In this document: piece after piece, positions 7,840 through 15,629 of the stretch
How the letters are laid out: every line of letters starts with the position of its first letter
How positions within the stretch are numbered: the first letter of the stretch is position 1
Assembly: GCF_024648825.1 (NCBI RefSeq)
Contig: NZ_JANBBE010000001.1
Span: forward strand, 124,001-188,000
Source of the DNA: Lentzea californiensis
Lineage (GTDB): Bacteria > Actinomycetota > Actinomycetes > Mycobacteriales > Pseudonocardiaceae
Direction of reading: 5' to 3'
DNA length: 64,000 nucleotides
Program-made: the position numbers and the translations under genes
The notes under the pieces: generated by a model
What the model was told of the DNA's origin: nothing
Seen by the model: the letters and a program-made list of their open reading frames with translations, nothing else
Databases searched by the model: none

Positions 7840-9243
7840 GTGACCCGCATCGTCATCATGGGCGGCGGACCCGCAGGTTACGAGGCAGCCCTGGTCGCTG
7901 CGCAGCACGGCGCCGACGTGACCGTCGTCGAGAACGACGGGGCAGGTGGCGCGTGCGTGTTGTACGACTGCGTGCCGTCCAAGACGTTCATCGCCTCCGC
8001 GGGGGCTCGCAGTGCCTTCCGCAACGCCGGTGAGCTGGGCATTCAGACCCACAACGAGCAGGCCGCCGTTGATCTGCCGGTCGTACACGGTCGGGTGAAG
8101 GGGCTGGCACTGGCCCAGTCCGCGGACGTCCGGGCGCGTCTTCAGCGCGAGGGCGTGCGGCTGATCAACGGGCGCGCGAAGTTCGTCGACGACTCCCGCG
8201 GGCTCGCCCAGCACCAGGTCGTGGCGACCTCCGCGAGCGGCGAGGAGGAAGTCCTCAACGCCGATGTGGTGCTGATCGCAACCGGTGCGACCCCGCGCGT
8301 GTTGCAGGGTGCCGAGCCCGACGGCAAGCGGGTCCTCACCTGGCGGCAGATCTACGACCTGCCCGAGCTGCCCGAGCACCTCGCGGTGATCGGTTCCGGT
8401 GTCACCGGTGTCGAGTTCGCCAGCGCCTACACCGAGATGGGCGTGAAGGTGACGATGGTCTCCAGCCGGGACCGGGTGCTGCCCCACGAGGACGCCGACG
8501 CGGCCGCGGTGCTCGAGGACGTGTTCGCCGAGCGCGGCACGGCCGTCGTCAAGCACGCCCGCGCGGACAAGGTCGAGAACGTCGGTGACGGCGTCCTGAT
8601 CCACCTGGAAGACGGTCGCACGATCGAGGCGTCGCACGCCCTGATGACCGTCGGTTCGGTGCCGAACACGAACGACATCGGCCTCGACAAGATCGGTATC
8701 GAGCTCGGGCGTGGCGGGTACATCCCGGTCGACCGGGTCAGCCGGACCAACGTCAGCGGCGTCTACGCGGCCGGCGACTGCACCGGCGTGTTGCTGCTCG
8801 CGTCCGTCGCCGCCATGCAGGGGCGCATCGCGATGTGGCACGCGCTGGGCGAGGGCGTCAGCCCGATCAAGCTCAAGACCGTCGCCGCGAACGTCTTCAC
8901 CAACCCCGAGATCGCGAGCGTCGGCATCAGCCAGCAGGCGATCGACTCGGGTGAGGTGCCCGCGCGCACGATCATGCTGCCGCTCGCCACGAACCCCCGC
9001 GCCAAGATGGAGGGTCTGCGCCGCGGCTTCGTGAAGCTGTTCTGCCGCCCGGCCACCGGCGTGGTCATCGGCGGCGTCGTCGTGGCGCCGAACGCGAGCG
9101 AGCTCATCCTGCCGATCGCGCTGGCCCTGCAGAACCAGCTCACCGTCGAGCACCTCGCCACGACGTTCTCGGTCTACCCGTCGCTCTCGGGCTCCATCAC
9201 CGAGGCCGGCCGCCAGCTCATGCGGCACGACGATCTCGATTAA
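7840..9243 (+). CDS. lpdA: NAD(P)H-quinone reductase of the LpdA type (flavoprotein disulfide reductase family)
   Basis: The 467-residue protein begins MTRIVIMGGGPAGYEAAL, with an FAD-binding GGGPAG loop at residues 8-13. A second dinucleotide fold has GSGVTGVEFA. The family C-x4-C redox pair is present (Cys39 and Cys44 in GGACVLYDCVPSK). The C-terminus reads SVYPSLSGSITEAGRQLM, lacking the His of the HPTxxE motif needed by lipoamide dehydrogenase, so a quinone reductase role like mycobacterial Rv3303c is more likely. AAGGGA upstream of the GTG at 7840 supports this start over an in-frame GTG at 7804. Confidence 0.85.
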   Translation: MTRIVIMGGGPAGYEAALVAAQHGADVTVVENDGAGGACVLYDCVPSKTFIASAGARSAFRNAGELGIQTHNEQAAVDLPVVHGRVKGLALAQSADVRARLQREGVRLINGRAKFVDDSRGLAQHQVVATSASGEEEVLNADVVLIATGATPRVLQGAEPDGKRVLTWRQIYDLPELPEHLAVIGSGVTGVEFASAYTEMGVKVTMVSSRDRVLPHEDADAAAVLEDVFAERGTAVVKHARADKVENVGDGVLIHLEDGRTIEASHALMTVGSVPNTNDIGLDKIGIELGRGGYIPVDRVSRTNVSGVYAAGDCTGVLLLASVAAMQGRIAMWHALGEGVSPIKLKTVAANVFTNPEIASVGISQQAIDSGEVPARTIMLPLATNPRAKMEGLRRGFVKLFCRPATGVVIGGVVVAPNASELILPIALALQNQLTVEHLATTFSVYPSLSGSITEAGRQLMRHDDLD

Positions 9244-9261
9244 GTAACGCACGGCAACGCC

Positions 9262-9287
9262 GCCCCGGACACCGACGTGTCCGGGGC
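9262..9287 (+). terminator. GC-rich hairpin after lpdA
   Basis: An 11-bp perfect stem (gccccggacac / gtgtccggggc) with a 4-nt loop lies 19 bp after the lpdA stop. It ends directly against the ATG of the next gene, so it may also occlude or shape that gene's start site. Confidence 0.6.
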
Positions 9288-9875
9288 ATGCGTTCGTTCT
9301 GGGGGATTCTCGTAGCGCTGGCGCTGCTGACCGGCTGCGCCAAGGCGTCCGACGCGACGCTGCCCACCGCGCCGGCACCGACCCAGCAGCCCTCCACCTC
9401 ACCGTCCGCCGTGGACAGAGGGCTGCCTCCGTCGGAACCGGTGGAGGTGCGCATCCCGAAGATCGGCGCGAAGTCCTCGCTCGTCCCGCTGGGGCTCAAC
9501 CCGGACGAGACGGTCGAGGTGCCGCCGGTCGAGCAGCCGATGCAGGCCGGCTGGTACCGGCTCGCCCGCACACCGGGTGAGGTCGGGCCCGCCGTCATCC
9601 TCGGTCACGTCGACGGCAACGAGCAGCCGGGAATCTTCTTCCGCCTCAGGGAAGTCGCCGCGGGCGACGAGGTCGAGGTGTCCAGAAAGGACGGGAGCAC
9701 GGCGCGGTTCCGCGTGCGCACGACCGAGCAGATCGCCAAGAGCAGCTTCCCCACCGAGGCCGTCTACGGCGACACCGGAGAACCCGAGCTGCGGCTGATC
9801 ACCTGCGGGGGCGGCTACGACCAGGCCACCCGCAGCTACCGGGACAACATCATCGTCTACGCGACGCTGATCTGA
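9288..9875 (+). CDS. Class F sortase, lipoprotein, catalytic residues intact
   Basis: The 195-residue protein has a lipoprotein signal (LALLTGC, Cys17), a Thr/Pro/Ser-rich linker to about residue 50 and a compact class F sortase domain. The catalytic triad is visible: His107 in ILGHVDG, Cys173 in LITCGG and Arg185 in SYRDNIIVYA. Class F sortases are cysteine transpeptidases acting on the outer membrane face. Many actinobacterial members attach or cross-link surface proteins, but their substrates are mostly unknown. The ATG lies flush against a hairpin and has no obvious Shine-Dalgarno. It is followed 14 bp later by a secreted protein and then by a second, degenerate sortase. Confidence 0.9.
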   Translation: MRSFWGILVALALLTGCAKASDATLPTAPAPTQQPSTSPSAVDRGLPPSEPVEVRIPKIGAKSSLVPLGLNPDETVEVPPVEQPMQAGWYRLARTPGEVGPAVILGHVDGNEQPGIFFRLREVAAGDEVEVSRKDGSTARFRVRTTEQIAKSSFPTEAVYGDTGEPELRLITCGGGYDQATRSYRDNIIVYATLI

Positions 9876-9889
9876 GGGAGGGAACAACC

Positions 9890-10615
9890 ATGAGAAAAGC
9901 CCTGACCACCGCGATCGCGTTGTCGGCGACCGTGGCGTTCACACCACTCGCGACGGCACAGCAGGAGGAACCGGCGCTGGTGATGGACGGGACCGTGGCG
10001 AACGGCAGGACCGTCTCCGCGCTCGCCGGGCCGTGCAAGACGTACTCCGACGTCACGTCGCCCGGACTCGTTGCTCCGATCACGCTCAGCCCGAGCTCGT
10101 CCGACCCCGCCAAGGGGCACGGCTTCGGGCAGGTCACCACCAAGGAAGGCACCTACACGGCGTCCGTCCAGTGCGACGGCAAGACGCTCACCGCCCAGTT
10201 CACCGTGCTCCCACTGGTGATCCACTGGTACCTGCTCCCGGCCGAGGTCGAGCCGGGCGGCACGATCACCGCGGGCGGCGACATGGGCACCGGTTGCAGG
10301 GCGTCGGGACCGCTCGAGTCACCCGGTTTCGCGGAGCCGCTGAGGTTCACCCGCGGCGGCAACTTCGGCCGCTTCAGCGGTGACACCAAGGCGATCACCA
10401 CTCCCGGCACGTACGAGGTCGTGTACCAGTGCGAGAACCGCCCGGAACGCAGCGTGAAGACGTTCCGGATCCTCGGTACGCCGCCGACCACGACCACTCC
10501 ACCCCCGGCCACCACGACGCCCAATCCGCAGGCGCCCAAGCCGAAGCCGAAGCCGAAGCCGGTCGTCAAGCCGAAGGGAGCGCCGGAGACGGGTGGCGGC
10601 GGCACCGCGCCGTAA
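9890..10615 (+). CDS. Secreted two-domain Ig-like protein with a vestigial sorting motif
   Basis: The 241-residue protein follows a good RBS (GAGGGAGGG). The N-terminus is a Sec signal peptide with predicted cleavage after ATA (residue 23 or so). The mature part has four cysteines in two pairs (GPC/VQC and TGC/YQC), consistent with two disulfide-bonded beta-sandwich repeats. A Thr/Pro stretch and Pro-Lys repeats (PKPKPKPKPVVKPKG), typical of wall-spanning linkers, then lead to an end of APETGGGGTAP. The PETG looks like an LPxTG-type sorting motif, but no hydrophobic helix or basic tail follows. It lies between two sortase-like genes, so it is a candidate substrate or partner. Confidence 0.75.
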   Translation: MRKALTTAIALSATVAFTPLATAQQEEPALVMDGTVANGRTVSALAGPCKTYSDVTSPGLVAPITLSPSSSDPAKGHGFGQVTTKEGTYTASVQCDGKTLTAQFTVLPLVIHWYLLPAEVEPGGTITAGGDMGTGCRASGPLESPGFAEPLRFTRGGNFGRFSGDTKAITTPGTYEVVYQCENRPERSVKTFRILGTPPTTTTPPPATTTPNPQAPKPKPKPKPVVKPKGAPETGGGGTAP

Positions 10616-10667
10616 TGATGATCACGGTTGGGACCTGTCTCAATCGGACGCGCAACTAACCCACGAG

Positions 10668-11222
10668 ATGTGCGTCAATGGGTTCGTGGGGACTCGTGTC
10701 TTGATCGCGGTGCTGTGCGTGGCGCTGGCCACCACCGCCTGTTCGCAGGGGCCGGCACCGAAGCCATCGGCGGCGACGAGTGACAGCGCTCCGCCGCCGG
10801 TGGTGTCACCGCTCGGCAACTCCGACCCGATGGAACTGCGGGTCGAGCGGATCGGCGTGCGGTCGTCCCTGGTCGCGCTCGGCCTCGACCAGCAGGGCGC
10901 CGTCCAGATGCCGCCGGCCAACGAGGGCATGCAGGCAGGGTGGTACCAGACACAACCGCAGCAGTGGATCATCGTCGGCCGGATCGAGAGCAACAAGGCC
11001 AGAGGCGTCTTCTACCGCCTGAACGACCTGACCGAGGGCGACCTGCTCGAAGTGTCCAAGAAGGACGGTTCGATCGCCAGGTTCACCGTGACGCGCACGG
11101 AACGGATCATCCGCGACGACTTCTTCGCGGAGGCCGTAGCACGCGACAAGGACGAACAAGGCTTACGCCTGATCACCTGCGGCACCCGAGACAACGTAAT
11201 CGTGCACGCAGCCCCAGCCTAA
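10668..11222 (+). CDS. Class F sortase paralogue with catalytic His replaced by Arg
   Basis: From the ATG at 10668 this is a 184-residue lipoprotein (TTAC lipobox, Cys25). Its domain aligns with the sortase at 9288: matching MQAGWY, LEVSKKDGSIARF and LITCG blocks. The position of the catalytic His (GHVDG in the neighbour) is occupied by Arg (VGRIESN, Arg105). Cys171 and Arg174 are kept, but the segment between them is shortened to LITCGTRDN. Loss of the general base His should abolish normal transpeptidation, so this may be a pseudoenzyme acting in binding or regulation. An in-frame GTG at 10686 and an upstream in-frame ORF to 10593 are alternative starts. Confidence 0.8.
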   Translation: MCVNGFVGTRVLIAVLCVALATTACSQGPAPKPSAATSDSAPPPVVSPLGNSDPMELRVERIGVRSSLVALGLDQQGAVQMPPANEGMQAGWYQTQPQQWIIVGRIESNKARGVFYRLNDLTEGDLLEVSKKDGSIARFTVTRTERIIRDDFFAEAVARDKDEQGLRLITCGTRDNVIVHAAPA

Positions 11223-11277
11223 GTTGATGAGGGGAGCTTTCATAAACGTCAGGTTTATGAAAGCTCCCCTCATCAAC
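11223..11277. repeat. 55-bp palindromic element, copy 1 (terminator between convergent genes)
   Basis: Two perfect 25-nt arms (11223-11247 and 11253-11277) flank a 5-nt loop (gtcag). It lies directly between the stop of the degenerate sortase and the stop of glpK. A nearly identical copy occurs at 43335-43389, again between convergent genes, so this is a dispersed palindromic repeat probably used as a bidirectional terminator. Confidence 0.9.
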
Positions 11278-11278
11278 G

Positions 11279-12787
11279 TCAGTCCTCCACCCAGTCGAAG
11301 GTCTTCGTGACGGCCTTCTTCCAGTTCGCGTACTCCGACGTGCGGCGGGACTCGTCCATCTGCGGCTCCCACTGCTTGTCCTGCGCCCAGTTCTCGCGGA
11401 TCTCGTCCTCGCTCTTCCAGAACCCAACGGCGAGACCGGCCGCGTAGGCGGCACCCAGCGCGGTCGTCTCGGCCACGACCGGCCGGATCACCGGCACGCC
11501 GAGGATGTCCGCCTGGAACTGCATCAGCAGTTCGTTCACGACCATGCCGCCGTCGACCTTCAACGCGGTCAGGTCGACGCCCGAGTCGGCGTTCATCGCG
11601 TCGAGCACCTCGCGGGTCTGGAAGGCGGTCGCCTCCAGCACGGCCCGCGCGAGGTGGCCCTTGTTGACGAACCTCGTGAGTCCCACGATCGCGCCGCGGG
11701 CGTCGGAACGCCAGTACGGTGCGAACAGGCCGGAGAAGGCGGGCACGAAGTACGCGCCGCCGTTGTCCTCCACCGAACGGGCGTGTTCCTCGATCTCGGC
11801 CGCGGAGCCGATCATGCCCAGGTTGTCCCGCAACCACTGCACCAGCGAACCGGTGACGGCGATCGAGCCTTCCAGGGCGTAGACGGGAGCGGCCTCGCCG
11901 ATCTTGTAGCAGACGGTGGTGAGCAACCCGTTCTCGCTCATCACCTTCTCGGTGCCGGTGTTGAGCAGCATGAAGTTGCCGGTGCCGTAGGTGTTCTTGG
12001 CTTCACCGGGCGAGAGGCAGGCCTGGCCGAACGTCGCCGCCTGCTGGTCGCCGAGGATGCCGGCGATCGGCACGCCGGCCAGCGCACCGCGTTCGCGCAC
12101 CTGGCCGTAGACCTCGGACGACGACCTGATCTCCGGCAGCATCGACATCGGGATGCCCATGTCCTCGGCGATCGAGGAGTCCCACTGCAACGTGTCGAGG
12201 TCCATCAGCATGGTGCGCGAGGCGTTCGTCGGGTCGGTGACGTGCACGCCGCCGTTGGTGCCGCCCGTCATGTTCCACAGCACCCACGTGTCCATGTTGC
12301 CGAACAGCAGGTCACCGGCCTCGGCCCGGTCCCGCGCGCCCTCGACGTTGTCGAGGATCCAGCGGACCTTGGGTCCGGAGAAGTAGGTCGCCAGCGGCAG
12401 GCCGACCTTCTGGCGGTAGCGCTCCTGCCCGCCGCCCAGCGCACCCAGCTCCTGCACGATCTTGTCGGTGCGGGTGTCCTGCCACACGATGGCGTTGTAG
12501 ACGGGTTCGCCGGTGTTCCTGTCCCACACCAGCGCGGTCTCGCGCTGGTTGGTGATGCCGACCGCGGCGATGTCCGAAGTGGACAGATCGGCCTTGGCGA
12601 GCGCGCCGGCGGCGACCTGGCGGGTGTTCTGCCAGACCTCCTTCGGGTCGTGCTCGACCCACCCGGCCTTCGGGAAGATCTGCTCGTGCTCCTTCTGGTC
12701 GACCGCCACCACCCGTCCGGAGTGGTCGAAGATCATGCACCGGGTCGACGTCGTGCCCTGGTCGATCGCGGCCACGTACTGCGTCAT
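11279..12787 (-). CDS. glpK: Glycerol kinase
   Basis: This cytoplasmic enzyme phosphorylates glycerol with ATP to sn-glycerol-3-phosphate. The 502-residue length is normal for GlpK. The FGGY-kinase signatures are present: [16 protein letters not shown] at the N-terminus, ITNQRET around residues 80-90, GILGDQQAA mid-protein, and [13 protein letters not shown] in the C-terminal domain. AAGGA six bases before the ATG at 12787 supports this start rather than an upstream in-frame one. It lies 13 bp after glpF on the same strand, so import and phosphorylation are co-expressed. The divergent glpD completes the route to dihydroxyacetone phosphate. Confidence 0.97.
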   Translation of the reverse strand: MTQYVAAIDQGTTSTRCMIFDHSGRVVAVDQKEHEQIFPKAGWVEHDPKEVWQNTRQVAAGALAKADLSTSDIAAVGITNQRETALVWDRNTGEPVYNAIVWQDTRTDKIVQELGALGGGQERYRQKVGLPLATYFSGPKVRWILDNVEGARDRAEAGDLLFGNMDTWVLWNMTGGTNGGVHVTDPTNASRTMLMDLDTLQWDSSIAEDMGIPMSMLPEIRSSSEVYGQVRERGALAGVPIAGILGDQQAATFGQACLSPGEAKNTYGTGNFMLLNTGTEKVMSENGLLTTVCYKIGEAAPVYALEGSIAVTGSLVQWLRDNLGMIGSAAEIEEHARSVEDNGGAYFVPAFSGLFAPYWRSDARGAIVGLTRFVNKGHLARAVLEATAFQTREVLDAMNADSGVDLTALKVDGGMVVNELLMQFQADILGVPVIRPVVAETTALGAAYAAGLAVGFWKSEDEIRENWAQDKQWEPQMDESRRTSEYANWKKAVTKTFDWVED

Positions 12788-12800
12788 GCGAGAAGTCCTT

Positions 12801-13544
12801 TCAGACCGGGAGAACCAGGAAGAGCAACGCGGCGAGCGCGCCACCCACGAGCGGGCCCACGACGGGGACCCACGAGTAGCTCCAGTTGGCGTTGCCCTTG
12901 TTGCGGATGGGCATCATGAACGCGTAGGCGATGCGCGGACCGAGGTCGCGCGCCGGGTTGATGGCGTAGCCCGTCGGGCCACCGAGCGACGTGCCGATCA
13001 CCAGCACGACGAACGCGACACCCGCGTACCCGAGCGCCGAGTTGCCGAACTGCGGGACCCCGTCGACGGACTCCTTCGCGCCCGGCGACAACAGGATCCA
13101 GAGGACCAGCACGAACGTGCCGATGATCTCGGAGACGAGGTTCCACGGCGCGCTCGGCACGGTCGGGCCGGTGGAGAAGATGCCGAGCGTGTTCTGCGGT
13201 TCGTCGTGCGTGTCGAACTGCAGCTTGTACGTGGCCCAGCAGAGCATCGCACCGATGATCGCGCCGACCATCTGACCGAGGAAGTAGACGGGAACGTCGC
13301 CCCACGGCGTCTTGTCCGCGACGGCGAGGCCGAGCGTCACCGCGGGGTTGAGGTGCGCCCCGCTGGGGTTGGCGATGCTGGCGCCGGCGAAGACCGCGAA
13401 GGCCCAGCCGACGTTGACGAACAGGAAACCCGTGCTGTTGCCGAGCGTGTTCTTGAGCACCTGGTTCGCGACGACACCGGTGCCCAGGAGGATGAGGACC
13501 GCTGTCCCCAGCATCTCCCAGACGAAGATCGAGCCTGCGCTCAT
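12801..13544 (-). CDS. glpF: Aquaglyceroporin (glycerol facilitator)
   Basis: The 247-residue membrane protein of the MIP family has about six hydrophobic segments plus two half-helices carrying NPA boxes, HLNPAVT (residues 65-71) and AINPARD (residues 195-200). The Asp after the second NPA box is typical of glycerol-conducting members. It would equilibrate glycerol across the membrane for the kinase encoded just downstream. Its start faces glpD across about 230 bp, where a shared glycerol-responsive regulatory region would be expected. Confidence 0.95.
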   Translation of the reverse strand: MSAGSIFVWEMLGTAVLILLGTGVVANQVLKNTLGNSTGFLFVNVGWAFAVFAGASIANPSGAHLNPAVTLGLAVADKTPWGDVPVYFLGQMVGAIIGAMLCWATYKLQFDTHDEPQNTLGIFSTGPTVPSAPWNLVSEIIGTFVLVLWILLSPGAKESVDGVPQFGNSALGYAGVAFVVLVIGTSLGGPTGYAINPARDLGPRIAYAFMMPIRNKGNANWSYSWVPVVGPLVGGALAALLFLVLPV

Positions 13545-13774
13545 CGTCGGCCTCCACTCGTTTGCGGCCAGGCAGGACGCGCAAACCCGAGGTCAGGGCC
13601 GCGCCGCCCGCCTTCAACGTGCTCGGACGCTATTACCGACCTGATCAGTTGTCCACGCCAAGTACCTGTAATCGGGCCATTTCCAGGCCATACGGTTCTG
13701 GCCCGCGCGCCCGTGGGCGGGAGGCGGTCGCTGAAGGTAGCGTGAAGCGCAGTCGTAGCAGGGAGGCGTCTGTC
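13545..13774. promoter_or_regulatory. glpF-glpD divergent intergenic region
   Basis: This 230-bp non-coding stretch separates the divergent glpFK and glpD genes and should hold both promoters. It contains a single near-consensus DnaA-like 9-mer (ttgtccacg). I see no clear operator palindrome. The AGGGAGG before the glpD GTG is the only confident site. Confidence 0.5.
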
Positions 13775-15538
13775 GTGGCCACGCGCAAGAACGCAGCTGC
13801 ACCACCACGAACCCATGCCGAGCCGCCGATCACCGGCCGGCTCGGGCCTGCCGAACGCGAGGAAGCCTGGCAGCGGCTGGGAGCCGAGACGTTCGACATC
13901 GTCGTGATCGGCGGTGGTGTCGTCGGCGTCGGCGCGGCGCTCGACGCTGCCACCCGCGGCCTGCGGGTCGCGCTCGTCGAGGCCCGTGACCTGGCGTCCG
14001 GCACGTCGAGCCGGTCCTCCAAGCTCTTCCACGGCGGCCTGCGCTACCTGGAACAGCTCGAGTTCGGCCTGGTGCGCGAGGCACTGCGCGAACGCGAGCT
14101 GATGCTGACGCGCATCGCGCCGCACCTGGTGAAGCCCGTCGCGTTCCTCTACCCGCTGAGCAACCGGATCTGGGAACGCCCGTACTCGGCGGCCGGCCTG
14201 TTCCTGTACGACACGATGGGCGGCGCCCGGTCCGTGCCGGGGCAGAAGCACCTCTCCCGGGCGGGCGCGCTCCGGCTGGTCCCCGCGTTGAAGCGCGACG
14301 CGTTGATCGGCGGCATCCGCTACTACGACGCCCAGGCGGACGACGCCCGGCACACGATGATGGTCGGCCGCACCGCCGCCCACTACGGCGCCGTGGTGCG
14401 CACGTCGACCCAGGTCGTCGGGTTCCTGCGCGAGGCGGACCGAGTGTCCGGCGTGCGGGTGCGCGACGTCGAGGACGGGCGCGAGGTCGACGTGCGGGCG
14501 CACGCCGTGATCAACGCGACCGGTGTGTGGACGGACGAGCTGCAGCGGCTCTCGGGTTCGCGTGGCCGGTTCCGGGTGCGGGCGTCGAAGGGCGTGCACA
14601 TCGTCGTTCCGCGCGACCGGATCGTCGCCGAGGCCGGCATGATCCTGCGCACCGAGAAGTCCGTGCTGTTCGTCATCCCGTGGCGCAACCACTGGATCGT
14701 CGGCACCACGGACACGGACTGGAACCTCGACCTGGCGCACCCCGCGGCCACCAAGCACGACATCGACTACATCCTCGAACACGTCAACTCGGTGCTCGCG
14801 ACCCCGCTGACGCACGACGACATCGAGGGCGTCTACGCGGGCCTGCGGCCGTTGCTGGCGGGCGAGTCCGACTCGACGTCGAAGCTCTCCCGCGAACACG
14901 CGGTGGCACGGGTCTCGCCGGGCCTGGTCGCGATCGCGGGCGGCAAGTACACGACGTACCGGGTGATGGGCGCGGACGCCGTCGACGCGGCGCAGGTGGA
15001 CGTGCCCGGCCGGATCCAGCCGTCCATCACCGACAAGGTGCCGCTGGTCGGCGCCGACGGCTACCACGCGCTGGTCAACCAGGCGGACCAGCTCGCGGCC
15101 AAGCACGGTCTGCACCCGTACCGCGTCCGTCACCTGCTCGACCGCTACGGCTCGCTGGTGCACGAGGTGCTGTCGCTGGCGGCGGACAACCCCGAGTTGC
15201 TCAAGCCGATCCCGGCCTCCCCCGACTACCTGCAGGTCGAGGCGGTGTACGCGGTCTCGCACGAGGGCGCGATGCACCTGGAGGACGTCCTCACGCGGCG
15301 CACCCGCATCTCCATCGAGTACGCCCACCGCGGCGTCGACTCGTCGGAGGCGGTGGCCAGGCTGGTCGCGCCGATCCTCGGGTGGGACGAGGACGCGATC
15401 AAGCGCGAGGTCGAGGTCTACAACGCCCGCGTCGAGGCCGAACGCACGTCCCAGACCCAGAAGGACGACCAGGCGGCGGACGCGGTCAGGGCCGCCGCGC
15501 CGGAGGCACGTCCGCAGTTGACCGAACCCGTGAGCTGA
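13775..15538 (+). CDS. glpD: Aerobic glycerol-3-phosphate dehydrogenase
   Basis: This FAD enzyme at the membrane oxidises glycerol-3-phosphate to dihydroxyacetone phosphate and feeds electrons to quinone. From the GTG at 13775 (AGGGAGG eight bases upstream) the protein is 587 residues, as in actinobacterial GlpD. The FAD-binding motif is VVIGGGVVGVGAALDAATRG (residues 43-62). It is followed by the family signature SGTSSRSSKLFHGGLRYLEQ. The C-terminal part (residues 440-560) carries the conserved cap seen in this family, and the end is a charged low-complexity tail. The ORF is open further upstream, but that part lacks a start with an RBS. Confidence 0.95.
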   Translation: MATRKNAAAPPRTHAEPPITGRLGPAEREEAWQRLGAETFDIVVIGGGVVGVGAALDAATRGLRVALVEARDLASGTSSRSSKLFHGGLRYLEQLEFGLVREALRERELMLTRIAPHLVKPVAFLYPLSNRIWERPYSAAGLFLYDTMGGARSVPGQKHLSRAGALRLVPALKRDALIGGIRYYDAQADDARHTMMVGRTAAHYGAVVRTSTQVVGFLREADRVSGVRVRDVEDGREVDVRAHAVINATGVWTDELQRLSGSRGRFRVRASKGVHIVVPRDRIVAEAGMILRTEKSVLFVIPWRNHWIVGTTDTDWNLDLAHPAATKHDIDYILEHVNSVLATPLTHDDIEGVYAGLRPLLAGESDSTSKLSREHAVARVSPGLVAIAGGKYTTYRVMGADAVDAAQVDVPGRIQPSITDKVPLVGADGYHALVNQADQLAAKHGLHPYRVRHLLDRYGSLVHEVLSLAADNPELLKPIPASPDYLQVEAVYAVSHEGAMHLEDVLTRRTRISIEYAHRGVDSSEAVARLVAPILGWDEDAIKREVEVYNARVEAERTSQTQKDDQAADAVRAAAPEARPQLTEPVS

Positions 15539-15567
15539 CCCCGGACAGCCCCGGCCCCGGACAGCAC

Positions 15568-15601
15568 TGTGGCGCGTGCGAATCGTTCCGCACGCGCCAC
15601 A
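15568..15601. terminator. Hairpin terminator between glpD and an amidohydrolase
   Basis: A 13-bp perfect stem (tgtggcgcgtgcg / cgcacgcgccaca) with an 8-nt loop lies between two convergent stop codons (15538 and 15630). Confidence 0.75.
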
Positions 15602-15629
15602 GCACAGCTCAAACCGAGAGGGTTCCGCT

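Noticed and set aside
7282..9402. A 706-codon minus-strand open frame spanning lpdA and the cyclotransferase gene
   Set aside because: Only the last 149 codons match a protein family; the rest is antisense to lpdA, with Arg/His/Val-rich composition typical of GC-rich shadow frames.
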